Shown here piece after piece: positions 22,755 through 32,806 of a stretch of DNA of 42,604 nt. The notes beneath the pieces were generated by a model. It ran no database searches and was not told the DNA's origin. It saw nothing but the letters and a program-made list of their open reading frames with translations. Every line of letters begins with the position of its first letter. Position 1 is the stretch's first letter. The DNA comes from an uncultured Bacteroidales bacterium (GTDB lineage Bacteria; Bacteroidota; Bacteroidia; Bacteroidales; FEN-979): assembly GCA_903945175.1 (NCBI GenBank), contig CAJAUM010000013.1:1-42604 (forward strand), written 5' to 3'. The position numbers and the translations under genes were made by a program.

Positions 22755-25700
22755 ATGAACGTTTCTGGAGAATTTAAAGTAATCGACTTGCTGAAGCTTT
22801 TGGTTTTGGCATGTTCAATCTGTGTACTGCCATTTACGGCATTCACCCAATCCTCATCCACCCCCGTTATTTGTTATGGATCGCCCATCCAGCTCAGTTG
22901 TGATGGAGGAACAGTGACCGGCTGTGGTACGGCAGTAAGTTACGCATGGACGGGCCCATTTGGATTTACCTCAAATCTGCAAAACCCTGTCATAACTGTT
23001 GGAAATACAGGATATCCTGCAAATCCTGCCACCATGCAGACCAATACCTATAACCTTACCATTGTTGTTGGAGGAATTCCGCAAGTGGGTTCAACCACCG
23101 TTACGGTCAAACCTGCACCCGCACCATCCATAACCGGGACAGAAGCAATATGCCCGGCCAGCAGTGGAATAATCTATTTCACTGAATCAGGGATGGCAGA
23201 TTATGTATGGACGATTACCTCCGGCGGGATCATTACCGGAGGCCTTGGAACAAATGTCATTACGGTAAACTGGTTGTCGTCAGGTACACAAATCGTCACG
23301 GTGAATTATACCAATGCTTCTGGATGCCGGGCCAACATTGCCACATCAAAAACAATTACTGTCTGGCCGACACCGACCCCTGTGATAAATGGGCCTGTCA
23401 GTGTTTGTAATGGGGCCACGACGACCTATTCTACCGAGCCAGGCATGACCAACTACCAATGGACGCTTTCTTCCGGAGGGACGGTTATTTCGGGGATCAA
23501 TACCAACACCATTGTAGTAAACTGGAATACCATTGGTTTTCATACCATCACCGTAAGTTATATCAATGCCTCCGGCTGTCCGACATTGACTCCAACCATT
23601 AAGAACGTGGCGGTAAATATCTCGCCGACACCCACGATTTCGGGGTCCAATTCAACATGTTTGGGTGGTACAATCACCTTTACAACCGAAGCAGGGCAGG
23701 CACTTTATCAGTGGACAGTCAGCGCCGGGGGGATCATCACCTCCGGGGAGTTCACCAACACTATTTCCGTCAAGTGGAACGTGGCAGGTTCCGGGACAGT
23801 TTCGGTTAACTATACCAATACGAATAACTGTTCTGCACCTCAACCGGCAACAAAGACCATCACGGTTTATCCACTCCCTGTTCCTGTGATTTCAGGGCCC
23901 CTAACTTCCTGTTCCGGCACGACAGGAGTCGAATATTCAACTGCCTCCGGGATGACCAATTATATCTGGAATGTCTCCTCAGGTGGTACGATTACTGCAG
24001 GCAGCGGAACCAATACGATCATAGTGACATGGAATTTGGCTGGCAACCAAACGGTATCTGTTAATTATACGAATGCCATCGGATGTGCCGCCGCAACGCC
24101 TACATCACAAGCCGTGGTGGTATCTCCGACTCCGGTTCCAAGTATCATCGGTAACGGAAGCTCGTGCGTGGGTACGACAGGGCTTGTTTATTCGACGGAA
24201 GGGAGTATGTCAGGTTATCTTTGGACCATCTCCTCCGGCGGTACAATTACATCAGGGCAGGGGAGCTATAGCATCCATGTAACGTGGATCGAGCAGGGGG
24301 CACAAACCCTGACAGTTAATTATACGACTCCGAGCGGGTGTACTGCGGGAACCCCAACATCTAAAAGCATTACGGTTAATCCTTTACCGGTGCCGACCAT
24401 CAGCGGAAGTGAGTTTGCATGCATCACCGAAAATACAACCCACGTGACGGAAGGTGGCATGACAGGCTATCAATGGACAATTTCATCCGGAGGAACCATA
24501 CTTTCGGGAGGAGCCACCAACAGTATAGTGGTTCAATGGACAACACCAGGACAAAAAACGGTATCAGTAAATTATACGTCACCCACAGGATGTACCGCGG
24601 CGGCGGCTACTGAGAAAAACGTGATGATATCAGCGCTGCCTGTTCCGGTCATTACAGGAAATACATCGGTATGCCAGGGCTCAACCGGAGTTACCTACAC
24701 GACTGAAGATGGTATGACAAACTATTCCTGGACGATAAGTCCCGGAGGTACGATCACTTCCGGCTCAGCCACCAATGTCATTACGGTTACCTGGAATGCA
24801 CTCGGACTTCAGCAGGTTTCGGTTAATTACACCAATGTGTATGGTTGTTCTGCAGTCAATTCTACCGTCTTACCAGTTACCGTGAATCCACTCGCCATTG
24901 CCACCATTACGGGATCTAATTTTGTTTGTGCGAATTCCGGAAATTACACCTACAGCACCGAGCAGGGAATGCAGAATTATTTATGGACTGTGACTTCCGG
25001 AGGAATTATCGTCGGGGGTCATGGTACAAACTCCGTACAAATTAACTGGTCTGCTGCCGGAAACCAGTCTGTTGGCGTGGCTTACACCAGCCCGGCCGGG
25101 TGTACTACCGTGCCTGCCACCATGAATGTTACAGTCAAAGCGCTGCCCGATCCCCATGGGCCCATATCGGGTGATACGATTGTATGTAAACCACAAACAG
25201 GCGTAATCTATTCAGTGGCACCGATCCCCAATGCAGAAGGATATGTTTGGAACGTTCCGGTATTTGCCAATATAACCAGTGGAGCCAATACCAACATCAT
25301 TACAGTGGATTTCGGGACTACCGTTCAGTCGGGGAACGTTTCAGTATTTGGCATCAATTCGTGTGGGAATGGCCCCAATACACCCTTATTGCCTGTGATG
25401 GTAAATCCGGTTCCGGAAACGCCCCATGTAACCGTGAATGCACCTGACACCTTATTGTCAAGCGCGCTCACAGGCAATCAGTGGTACCATGAATACGTTC
25501 CAATTCCAGGGGCAACAGAGCCGGTTTACCTTGTTACCGCGATCGGAAGGTATTATGTGATAACCACGCAAAATGGTTGTGTTTCTGCTCCTTCTAATGT
25601 AGTCTATATTTTTCCTGTTGGGATGGAAGAGGGAGTCGATTATAGTTTGAAACTCTACCCCAACCCGGCCGACGATGAAGTTACCGTTAGCCTTACCCTT

Positions 25701-25898
25701 ACGGGGCTTGACGAAATCTTATCCATCAAGTTGGTAAACAACCTCGGGCAGGAGTCCCGTATTCTGCCTGAAACTATCGTTAAGGGGGAGATCACAAGAA
25801 TCCTCCATCTCGGGAATCCGCCCGATGGAATTTATCATCTGGTCCTGCAATTTGGGAATCACAAGGTCATCAGGAAGCTGATCATCATCAACGAGTAA
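22755..25898 (+). CDS. T9SS-secreted multi-PKD-like repeat protein (1047 aa)
   Basis: A signal peptide (LLKLLVLACSICVLPFTAFTQ, residues about 9-29) is followed by an Ig-like segment and then about nine PKD-like modules of 84 residues (252 bp). Each has the pattern P-x-I-x-G-x3-C, TExGMTNYxWTxSSGGTI, TNxIxVxW and VSVNYTNxxGC. Modules 2-9 are very similar, module 10 is diverged, and a final Ig-like domain precedes a T9SS type A sorting domain (about 962-1047, YSLKLYPNPADDEVTV). Paired cysteines in each module suggest disulfides. This architecture fits a large, stalk-like surface or adhesive protein; no enzymatic domain is present. Confidence 0.9.
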   Translation: MNVSGEFKVIDLLKLLVLACSICVLPFTAFTQSSSTPVICYGSPIQLSCDGGTVTGCGTAVSYAWTGPFGFTSNLQNPVITVGNTGYPANPATMQTNTYNLTIVVGGIPQVGSTTVTVKPAPAPSITGTEAICPASSGIIYFTESGMADYVWTITSGGIITGGLGTNVITVNWLSSGTQIVTVNYTNASGCRANIATSKTITVWPTPTPVINGPVSVCNGATTTYSTEPGMTNYQWTLSSGGTVISGINTNTIVVNWNTIGFHTITVSYINASGCPTLTPTIKNVAVNISPTPTISGSNSTCLGGTITFTTEAGQALYQWTVSAGGIITSGEFTNTISVKWNVAGSGTVSVNYTNTNNCSAPQPATKTITVYPLPVPVISGPLTSCSGTTGVEYSTASGMTNYIWNVSSGGTITAGSGTNTIIVTWNLAGNQTVSVNYTNAIGCAAATPTSQAVVVSPTPVPSIIGNGSSCVGTTGLVYSTEGSMSGYLWTISSGGTITSGQGSYSIHVTWIEQGAQTLTVNYTTPSGCTAGTPTSKSITVNPLPVPTISGSEFACITENTTHVTEGGMTGYQWTISSGGTILSGGATNSIVVQWTTPGQKTVSVNYTSPTGCTAAAATEKNVMISALPVPVITGNTSVCQGSTGVTYTTEDGMTNYSWTISPGGTITSGSATNVITVTWNALGLQQVSVNYTNVYGCSAVNSTVLPVTVNPLAIATITGSNFVCANSGNYTYSTEQGMQNYLWTVTSGGIIVGGHGTNSVQINWSAAGNQSVGVAYTSPAGCTTVPATMNVTVKALPDPHGPISGDTIVCKPQTGVIYSVAPIPNAEGYVWNVPVFANITSGANTNIITVDFGTTVQSGNVSVFGINSCGNGPNTPLLPVMVNPVPETPHVTVNAPDTLLSSALTGNQWYHEYVPIPGATEPVYLVTAIGRYYVITTQNGCVSAPSNVVYIFPVGMEEGVDYSLKLYPNPADDEVTVSLTLTGLDEILSIKLVNNLGQESRILPETIVKGEITRILHLGNPPDGIYHLVLQFGNHKVIRKLIIINE
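23125..25150 (+). repeat. Eight tandem coding modules of about 252 bp
   Basis: Module starts fall near 23125, 23380, 23632, 23882, 24134, 24388, 24643 and 24895, each opening with a Pro-x-Ile-x-Gly codon block. They encode the PKD-like array of the 1047-residue protein. DNA identity is moderate because synonymous positions differ, so recent slippage is not obvious. Confidence 0.8.
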
Positions 25899-25906
25899 AG
25901 AAATGG

Positions 25907-25926
25907 TGCAGGGGGAACCTTCTGCA
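25907..25926 (+). terminator. Hairpin after the PKD-repeat gene
   Basis: TGCAGGGGGAACCTTCTGCA folds on the plus strand into an 8-bp stem with two G-U pairs; on the minus strand those pairs are lost, so it favours plus-strand termination. The following T-run is poor (AGTTACATTTT). It fills the 30-nt gap between convergent genes. Confidence 0.4.
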
Positions 25927-25928
25927 AG

Positions 25929-27539
25929 TTACATTTTGCCTAACATTTTTTCGTTGAAAGCCTCTTCCCCGATATGTTCTATACCAGCAATCATCTTGTT
26001 GGTGACGGAAACGATGTACTCTTTCTGTTTCTGGAAGTGGATAAACATGGCAGCCAGATTAATGGCCGGTTCAATGCCTTTGGGATTACGGAAGATGACC
26101 ATAAAGAACATCTTCCAGTAATAATAGGCGGTGGCTTTTGAAAATCCAGCCTTTTTACAGACCCTCAGGAAAGAACGCATATAAATGAGCCAGGTTTTGA
26201 AATCGGGCTTGTGTTTATAGGCTGTGTTTGCCTTCAAACCCGTGTATATTACCCGCTGATAGTAGTTCGATGGCTTAAAAATAGCTTCAATGATCTTTAC
26301 ATATTTCTTCAGGATTTCAATGCGGGAAGTGACGGTCAAAAAGTTTAATCCACTGGTCATCTGATCAATGTCGTCATCCGTCACCGATTTGGAATGATAG
26401 TGAAATAAACGGTCTTCCGCTGCAAGGCGCCTTGTGAGCTGCGTGTTGGGCAGTGCATAGAGCAATCCGATCATGGCCATGCAGATGCCTGATTCCTGAA
26501 TGGAGTTGATCATCTGATCGGCAATTTGCGGCCGGTCGCTGTCAAAACCCAGAATATATCCACCATTGCTGACCATTCCATAGGAGAGAAGTTTCTTTAC
26601 GGCATCTTCAATGGATTTATCAACATTCTGATTTTTTTTGTTCAGGGCCAGTGTATCGTTGTCGGGTGTTTCGATACCCAGGAAAACATACCGGAAGTCA
26701 GCCTCCCTCATCAGTTGAAGCAACTCGTCGTCATCTGCAAGATTAACGGAGGCTTCAGTGGTAAAGAAGAAGGGATATTTTCTTGCTTTTGTCCATGTGA
26801 TGATCTCTTTTAACAGATCCTTTACCTTTTTTTTATTTCCGATAAAGTTATCATCCACCATGTCGATATGTCCGCGATAGCCTAAATCGTAAAGCGCCTG
26901 TAATTCAAGTATTACCTGTTCATTGGTCTTGTATCGCGGAATCCGTCCGTACAGCTCGATAACATCACAAAATTCACAATTGAAGGGGCATCCCCTTATA
27001 AATTGCAAGCCAATCATGATATAATCGGTGAAGCGGATGAGGTCGTAGCGAGGAACCACGGCCTCCAGCATGTTTGCCCTGTCGGGAGAAACATATTTCC
27101 CGGATCTGATCCCTTTTTGAAGGTCATTGAGGAACATGGGGATCGTGATCTCTCCTTCACCGAGCACAAGGAAATCGGCATCTTTATAGAGGTCAGGTTG
27201 TGAAGTGGGATCCGGCCCGCCAACGACTACCGTGCAACCCAGGTTGTGTGCCCGTGTAATAAGATCAAGCATGCTGTTCTGCTGGGGCAGCATGCCGCCA
27301 ATACATACCAGGTCGGCATTTTGGAGGTGCTCATCCAACAAGGGTTCCACATTTTCGTCGATCAGCTTGAAATTCCAATGCTGCGGCAACAGGGCCGCTA
27401 CGGTAAGCAGTCCGAGCGGAGCAGCCGGGTATTTCTTCCCAACCATTTCACAAACTTCACGATAATTCCAGAAACTGTAAGCCGAAAATTTTGTCTGTAC
27501 CAGCAAACAATTCGTTACTCCACCATGCAAATCCTTCAT
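25929..27539 (-). CDS. B12-binding-domain radical SAM protein with DUF4070 C-terminus (536 aa)
   Basis: An N-terminal cobalamin-binding-like Rossmann domain (about 35-145, PLGLLTVAALLP, VVVGGPDPT, LVLGEGE) precedes a radical SAM core with CPFNCEFC (Cys184, Cys188, Cys191) binding the [4Fe-4S] cluster, then the GYRGHIDMVDDNFIGNKK strand and a C-terminal DUF4070-type helical domain (from about 370). Enzymes of this class carry out methylations, ring closures or lipid modifications; the substrate here cannot be read from sequence. A canonical cobalamin DxHxxG motif is not obvious, so B12 may not be bound. It stands alone, with its own -7 box. Confidence 0.88.
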   Translation of the reverse strand: MKDLHGGVTNCLLVQTKFSAYSFWNYREVCEMVGKKYPAAPLGLLTVAALLPQHWNFKLIDENVEPLLDEHLQNADLVCIGGMLPQQNSMLDLITRAHNLGCTVVVGGPDPTSQPDLYKDADFLVLGEGEITIPMFLNDLQKGIRSGKYVSPDRANMLEAVVPRYDLIRFTDYIMIGLQFIRGCPFNCEFCDVIELYGRIPRYKTNEQVILELQALYDLGYRGHIDMVDDNFIGNKKKVKDLLKEIITWTKARKYPFFFTTEASVNLADDDELLQLMREADFRYVFLGIETPDNDTLALNKKNQNVDKSIEDAVKKLLSYGMVSNGGYILGFDSDRPQIADQMINSIQESGICMAMIGLLYALPNTQLTRRLAAEDRLFHYHSKSVTDDDIDQMTSGLNFLTVTSRIEILKKYVKIIEAIFKPSNYYQRVIYTGLKANTAYKHKPDFKTWLIYMRSFLRVCKKAGFSKATAYYYWKMFFMVIFRNPKGIEPAINLAAMFIHFQKQKEYIVSVTNKMIAGIEHIGEEAFNEKMLGKM

Positions 27540-27564
27540 AAATACCTCTGCATCAAAATTTCTG

Positions 27565-27572
27565 CAAAGGTA
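27565..27572 (-). promoter_or_regulatory. Possible -7 box (TACCTTTG) for the radical SAM gene
   Basis: TACCTTTG on the minus strand fits TAnnTTTG, 25 nt ahead of the ATG and just after the stop of the HdeD-family gene. No clear -33 TTG is found. Confidence 0.4.
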
Positions 27573-27587
27573 GTGAAAAAACGGATA

Positions 27588-28151
27588 TTATTTGTTTGAA
27601 ACGACCGTTGGCGCTTCACTTTTCAGCGACCGGAGTATGAGCGCAAAATAGAGCAGAAGAACGCCAAACAAGAGGGCCAAAATGCCGATGAGGATGCCCA
27701 TGAAAACAGCCCAGCCGAAGGGATTGAACAACAAAAGAATTCCCAGTCCGATGGTTAGCAGGGCATTGAAAAGATGTATGTTTTTATTTGAGATGTTCCC
27801 TTTGATGTTTACAATGATCACGAGTTGGATGATCCCAATGATGATGGCCCAGATTCCGATCAGGAGTAAAAAGAGGGCCAGGGTCGCCTGGGGGAAAAGG
27901 ATAAGTGCCAATCCAATCGCACCGCTGGCGATGGCTTCCATGAGGATCATGGCTGCATCTTTGTCTTTCCTGATGTTATTGATCCCGAATATCAAAAGAA
28001 TTACCCCCCCGGCCAGAAGCAAAATACCGAAATATTTAACCAATGTAAGAATGGTTTCCTGGGTGAAAAACATCAGCAACAGACCAAAAAGGACGAAAAT
28101 CAGCCCGTTGATCGCCAGGAACCACCAGTTTTTAAAACGTTTTGTTTCCAT
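27588..28151 (-). CDS. HdeD family membrane protein, DUF308 (187 aa)
   Basis: Six hydrophobic helices arranged as three pairs (ILLLAGGVILLIFGI, LLIGIWAIIIGIIQLVII, IGILALLFGVLLLYFAL), the pattern of DUF308/HdeD proteins linked in E. coli to acid stress; function elsewhere is unknown. The start at 28151 (METKRFKNWW) is preferred over an in-frame ATG at 28211 whose 20 extra residues are encoded next to the tandem repeat. The gap to the M16 gene upstream consists largely of that repeat. Confidence 0.85.
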   Translation of the reverse strand: METKRFKNWWFLAINGLIFVLFGLLLMFFTQETILTLVKYFGILLLAGGVILLIFGINNIRKDKDAAMILMEAIASGAIGLALILFPQATLALFLLLIGIWAIIIGIIQLVIIVNIKGNISNKNIHLFNALLTIGLGILLLFNPFGWAVFMGILIGILALLFGVLLLYFALILRSLKSEAPTVVSNK

Positions 28152-28199
28152 ATGAATTTTATTTAAAGAGATTATAAAAGAATTACCCCTGCAATTTAT

Positions 28200-28241
28200 G
28201 TCACGTGTCACGCGTCACGTTTTTTGCGTCACGCGTCACGG
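28200..28241. repeat. GTGACGC-type tandem repeat at the M16/hdeD junction
   Basis: On the minus strand, variants of the 7-bp unit GTGACGC (also GTGACAC) are repeated about five times, interrupted by a run of six A. The TGA stop of the M16 gene is the first unit. As at gnd/zwf, the unit length puts TGA in several frames. Confidence 0.85.
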
Positions 28242-31052
28242 TATTGGTCTCATGATCACCTTCACCTCATTTTTCCCGGAGAGAATCTTTCGGGCATAGT
28301 CGTGAACCGACTTCACATTCAGGGTCTTAACCTTGTTTTCAAACCCGCTCAAATAATCCATTCCAGTGAAATAGTAATCAAACAGGAGGCTGCTCCAGAA
28401 GGTGTTTTCCTTCAAATCCTCCGGACGTTGTTTCAGGAAATATTCCTGTGCCTTTTGCAGGTCGGTTTCCAAAGGTCCGTTGTCAATCAGGTTCGTGACT
28501 TCCCGTTGAACGATCCCAACCAGCTTGTCAGCTTTAAGCGGATCGGTATCGAAACTTACGTTGAGAAAAAACCCTGATTCAGGATAGTTATTCAGGGAGT
28601 AGGAGGTTCTCACACTATAGGCGCCCCCTTCATCTTCACGTATCGATTGCACATAGCGAAGTTCGAGCATATGCCGGATGGCGGCCCCCATCAATTTATC
28701 ATCGGCTGTGTAATTGCATGTGCCGTTGAGATTGTAGAATATCGAAGTGCGGGGTGTTTTATTCTCACGTTTGAAATCATTTACTACCTTTCCTTTGGGA
28801 GGCCTGACGCCATCATCTTTGAACGTTTCAGTGCGGTTAACGGTTGGCAGTGAAGCCAGATATTTCTCAAACAGTGGCTGAGTCTGTTCAGGGTTGATTT
28901 TACCGACAAAGAGGAGGGTAAAATTCCCGGGATCGGCAAAGCGTTCATGGTAGATGGTCTGAATCTTCTCCAGGCTCACTTCATCCAGTACTTTATACGA
29001 TAAAGGCACTGCCCGCGGGTTATGGTTGCTCATCATCACCGCGATGGTATCGTTCATGGCTGTTCTTGGCTCGGAAGCCGCGTTGATATAATTTGATTTC
29101 ACCTTTTCCATCCAGGTTTTATAATCCGTGGCATCCCACCGTGGATTGGTAAAGGACAGATGGATAAGCTGAAGCGCTGTTTCCAGGTCTTTGGGAGAGG
29201 TGCGGGCAGATATTAAATCCTGGTCATCGGTTAATCCAAGGGATACAGAAGCCCGTTTTCCAGCCATCATTTTATTCAGGTCGGTCCTTGAAAAACCTGC
29301 GATACCCATCTGTGCAACTGCATCGCTAAACAGATCTGCGGAATGAATCAGATCCTCTTTCAGCAGCGAGGTTCCTCCGGAAGAATAGCCGCGCATCATC
29401 AGCTCGTCTTCTTTGAATTCGGTAGGTTTAAAAATTATGCGCATCCCGTTCGACAAGACCCATTCCGTGGTTCCGAAGGTTGTATTGGCCGATATTTTTA
29501 CCACTTTTCCTGGTTTAGGATCCTGTTCCATCAGATTTTTCCCCGCCAGGGCATCAACATAAGGTTCGATCTTCGCGCTTTTATATGTATCCAGTACAGT
29601 TTTAATTTCAGCTGCGGAAGGCAGGGTAATCCCGGGTTTATCCGGTCCGGTGATGGTAACCACCTGGTTGTCGTTTCTGACATACTTCCTGGTTTCAATA
29701 TTTACTTCATCGAGGGATAAACCCGGCAGCATTGATTGGGCGAAGGCATATTCAAATTCGATTCCGGGATTTGGATTGTTGGTAAGAAAATAGGAGACAT
29801 TGGCTGAAACCAGCTCCCGGTTCTTCCTTTTGTCGCGTTCCATGTAGCGGGATTCATAGTTGCGCATCATATCGGCCTTGGCCCGTTCAAATTCAGGAGG
29901 TGTGAACCCGTAACGGTTCATCCGCTCCATCTCTGTGAGCAGGGCGGTAAGCGCTTTGATCGACTCATTGTTGGCCGCTTGGGCCATGCCAATAAATGCA
30001 TCTTTGGTACGGGTATATTGTCCGTAATAACAGCGGGCAAAGAGGAAGGGCGGATTTTCCTTGTTCGCCCGTTCGCTCATGCGCTGTCCGAACATGCTGT
30101 TGATAAGGCCACGGATGAGCTGCCGGCGCATATATCCCAGGTTCTTATCACTGTCCTTGGTGGCGTCGTGTTTATAGTACACACTGACCACCGTGGAGGT
30201 TGCCTCTTTGTCGGTAGCAGTTCCAATCAGCGGCTCAGCGTTATCCGGCAATTCGTATTCTTCCTTGGGCGTGGGATTTTGCACCTTTGGAATTTCGCCG
30301 AACACTTTTTTAATCCTGGCCTCCATCATAGTTTCATCAAAATCGCCGACCACGACGATGGCCTGTAAATCGGGCCGATACCATTTTTTATAAAAGTTTT
30401 TAATGGTCTCATATTTAAAATGGTTAATCACCGCAGTATCGCCGATTACATTCCGGAGGGCATACTTTGAACCCTTGTAAATCACGGGGGCCAGTTCGTT
30501 GCCCATGCGTTCGCCTGCCGATCCATACATACGCCACTCCTCACGTATAACGCCTCGTTCCAGGTCAATCTCTCCGGGTAAAAAGGATATATATCCCGAC
30601 CAGTCGTGGAGGATCATCAAAGCGGTATCAACGATTCCTTCGCGGAGAAAGGGTACATTCGAAAGATTATACACCGTACGCTCAAGTCCGGTAGAGGCAT
30701 TGACATTGGTGCCAAATTTCACGCCGATCGTAGCAAGATAATCGAGAATCCCTTTCTTTGGAAAATTATCGGTTCCGTTAAACGCCATATGTTCCGTGAA
30801 ATGCGCCAGTCCGTTCTGATTGTCATCCTCAAGGATCGCTCCTACATTATGGGCGATGTAGAATTCCCCGCGTTTTTCGGGCATTTTATTCACACGGATG
30901 AAATAATGCATCCCGTTTTCAAGTACGCCGGTCTTCACGTTCGGATCAAGGGGCGGCATTTTACGGAGATCATATTCTTGTCCAATGATCCATGAAGAGA
31001 TGCTGAACATCATAATCAGCGTCAATGTATAACGCAGCAAGGTCTTTTTCAT
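28236..31052 (-). CDS. M16 family zinc metallopeptidase, two-domain secreted form (938 aa)
   Basis: Signal peptide (1-24, SSWIIGQ) and the inverted zinc motif HFTEH with His84, Glu87 and His88; the third ligand lies in the RGVIREEW block downstream. A second, catalytically inactive M16 half follows (from about residue 500), giving the full clamshell of pitrilysin-type peptidases. Located in the periplasm, it probably degrades peptides, for instance signal or sorting-domain fragments; the substrate is not known. The gene starts 26 nt after the acyl-CoA ligase stop, so the two may be co-transcribed. Its stop codon lies in a GTGACGC repeat. Confidence 0.93.
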   Translation of the reverse strand: MKKTLLRYTLTLIMMFSISSWIIGQEYDLRKMPPLDPNVKTGVLENGMHYFIRVNKMPEKRGEFYIAHNVGAILEDDNQNGLAHFTEHMAFNGTDNFPKKGILDYLATIGVKFGTNVNASTGLERTVYNLSNVPFLREGIVDTALMILHDWSGYISFLPGEIDLERGVIREEWRMYGSAGERMGNELAPVIYKGSKYALRNVIGDTAVINHFKYETIKNFYKKWYRPDLQAIVVVGDFDETMMEARIKKVFGEIPKVQNPTPKEEYELPDNAEPLIGTATDKEATSTVVSVYYKHDATKDSDKNLGYMRRQLIRGLINSMFGQRMSERANKENPPFLFARCYYGQYTRTKDAFIGMAQAANNESIKALTALLTEMERMNRYGFTPPEFERAKADMMRNYESRYMERDKRKNRELVSANVSYFLTNNPNPGIEFEYAFAQSMLPGLSLDEVNIETRKYVRNDNQVVTITGPDKPGITLPSAAEIKTVLDTYKSAKIEPYVDALAGKNLMEQDPKPGKVVKISANTTFGTTEWVLSNGMRIIFKPTEFKEDELMMRGYSSGGTSLLKEDLIHSADLFSDAVAQMGIAGFSRTDLNKMMAGKRASVSLGLTDDQDLISARTSPKDLETALQLIHLSFTNPRWDATDYKTWMEKVKSNYINAASEPRTAMNDTIAVMMSNHNPRAVPLSYKVLDEVSLEKIQTIYHERFADPGNFTLLFVGKINPEQTQPLFEKYLASLPTVNRTETFKDDGVRPPKGKVVNDFKRENKTPRTSIFYNLNGTCNYTADDKLMGAAIRHMLELRYVQSIREDEGGAYSVRTSYSLNNYPESGFFLNVSFDTDPLKADKLVGIVQREVTNLIDNGPLETDLQKAQEYFLKQRPEDLKENTFWSSLLFDYYFTGMDYLSGFENKVKTLNVKSVHDYARKILSGKNEVKVIMRPIP

Positions 31053-31078
31053 GCGGAGTTGGTATTAAAGTAATTAAT

Positions 31079-32716
31079 TTACTGATATAGAAAGCGTTTT
31101 ATGCTTCTTTTGGGTGTTTTTTCAAATTCCGCCGGAGCAATCTCAAAATCGGCAATGCGCATATATTTTGGCATGTGGTGATTCAGGTCATGGATATATC
31201 CCTTGAATATTCCTGGTATCTGTTCGCGGGTGGCTCCTGCTTTTTCAAGGGCATCAAAATCGGGATAGATCAGGGCCACGAGTTTGTGATCCCGATCAAT
31301 GACCAGTGATTCCATTACCATAAAACGGTTGTTCAGCACGGCTTCGATCTCCTCGGGATAGATGTTCTTCCCGGAGGGACCAAGAATCATGCTTTTGCTC
31401 CGTCCTTTGATATAAATATTTCCGTGGCGGTCCATGACGCCGAGATCACCGGAATGAAGCCAGCCCGATGCGTCTAATACCGCCTTTGTGGCCTCTTCAT
31501 TCTTGTAATACCCCAGCATCACATGGTTCCCACGCATCAGGATTTCACCCGACACATGGGATGGATTATCAGAGTCGATGCGGACTTCAAGTTCATCAAC
31601 CGCCCGGCCTGAGGCACCCAGCTGGGTCGTGTTCCACGATGCATAGGATATCAGTGGACCACATTCAGTCATGCCATACCCTACCGTAAACGGGAAGTTC
31701 ATTTTTTTGAAGAAATGTTCCGCTTGCGCATTGAATGGGGCACCCCCGATCACCAATTCACGGAAATTCCCACCAAAAACAGCAACCATTTTATCTTTTA
31801 TCTTCTTGTAAATCAGTTTATTGATAACAGGAATGTTGATCAGTATTTTGATGGCCGGCTTGCGCAGCGCAGGGATGATCTGTGATTTAAAAATCTTTTC
31901 AATCACCAGGGGAACCGAGAGAATCAGGGCAGGGCGGATCTCCTGGAAGGCCTGCATGATGATCTTGGGCGAAGGGGTTTTGGTGAGAAATGTAATGTCA
32001 CACCCCAGGCTGAATGGAAAGAGAAACTCAAATGCACATCCGTAGGTATGGGCCAATGGCAGAAAGGAGAGTATTTTATCCCTTGGATTTAAGGGCATGT
32101 TCCGATGGGCATAAAGAATGTTGCCAAGGAGGCTCTTGTGTTGCAGCACCACTCCTTTGGAATATCCTGTTGTTCCTGAAGTATAACTGATTACAGCAAT
32201 GTCATCAGCCTGGGATGAGGGAAAGCTGAGCATGTCAGGAGTAATCCCTGATGCAGGAAGCTGGATGCCCACAAATTTAGACGGGGTTGGATTGCGGGAA
32301 AAGAGGATGGAATCATCCTGGATCTTCACGATATGGCTAACCTGCAACATGGCTTCCGGATCGAGATCTTTAAAAATCGTATCTTCTACGAACAGGATGA
32401 CCGAGTCGGAATGGGTGACAATGTAATGGACATCGGCCGCTTTAAAATCGGGAAGAATGGGAACGATCACCGCCCCATACGTTACGGTAGCCAGATAAAT
32501 CATGCACCAATGGGCTGAATTTTTGCCTAAAAGCGCGATATGATCCCCTTTTTGAATACCGGCTGCCTTGAAAAGCGAATGAACGTTTACGATTCGTGCG
32601 CCAATTTCTTTGTAAGTAAAAGACTCTCCGCCGTAGTCAGATAAAGCGGTAAGGTCCCAGTTGTCGCGTATGGCCGCCTCGAAAAGCGCAATCAGATTTG
32701 TAGATTTGGAAATCAT
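31079..32716 (-). CDS. AMP-binding acyl-CoA ligase (long-chain fatty acid-CoA ligase type, 545 aa)
   Basis: ANL superfamily enzyme: P-loop-like motif ISYTSGTTGYSKG (around 177-190), adenylation motif VGYGMTECGP, hinge and A8 region WLHSGDLGVMDRHGNIYIKGRSK, followed by GKNIYPEEIE. A C-terminal lysine lies in KRSIKRFLYQ, in place of the usual PKT(A/R)TGK motif. It activates a carboxylic acid as acyl-AMP and transfers it to CoA or another acceptor in the cytosol; chain length is not predictable. It heads the minus-strand pair with the M16 peptidase and is divergent from the next gene. Confidence 0.9.
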   Translation of the reverse strand: MISKSTNLIALFEAAIRDNWDLTALSDYGGESFTYKEIGARIVNVHSLFKAAGIQKGDHIALLGKNSAHWCMIYLATVTYGAVIVPILPDFKAADVHYIVTHSDSVILFVEDTIFKDLDPEAMLQVSHIVKIQDDSILFSRNPTPSKFVGIQLPASGITPDMLSFPSSQADDIAVISYTSGTTGYSKGVVLQHKSLLGNILYAHRNMPLNPRDKILSFLPLAHTYGCAFEFLFPFSLGCDITFLTKTPSPKIIMQAFQEIRPALILSVPLVIEKIFKSQIIPALRKPAIKILINIPVINKLIYKKIKDKMVAVFGGNFRELVIGGAPFNAQAEHFFKKMNFPFTVGYGMTECGPLISYASWNTTQLGASGRAVDELEVRIDSDNPSHVSGEILMRGNHVMLGYYKNEEATKAVLDASGWLHSGDLGVMDRHGNIYIKGRSKSMILGPSGKNIYPEEIEAVLNNRFMVMESLVIDRDHKLVALIYPDFDALEKAGATREQIPGIFKGYIHDLNHHMPKYMRIADFEIAPAEFEKTPKRSIKRFLYQ

Positions 32717-32806
32717 AGGGATATGGTTTGAAGAGTACGAAGTTCGAAAAAATTCCTGTCAATCAGCCATTTTTATGAAAAAATGTTAGGGAAAGATCCC
32801 AACCCC

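Noticed and set aside
23125-25150. Regular 252-bp repeats considered as non-coding satellite DNA
   Set aside because: They lie in one uninterrupted frame with a signal peptide and sorting domain, and divergence is mostly synonymous.
28200-28241. Short repeats considered as a CRISPR remnant
   Set aside because: Units are 7 bp, contiguous and without spacers; no cas genes nearby.
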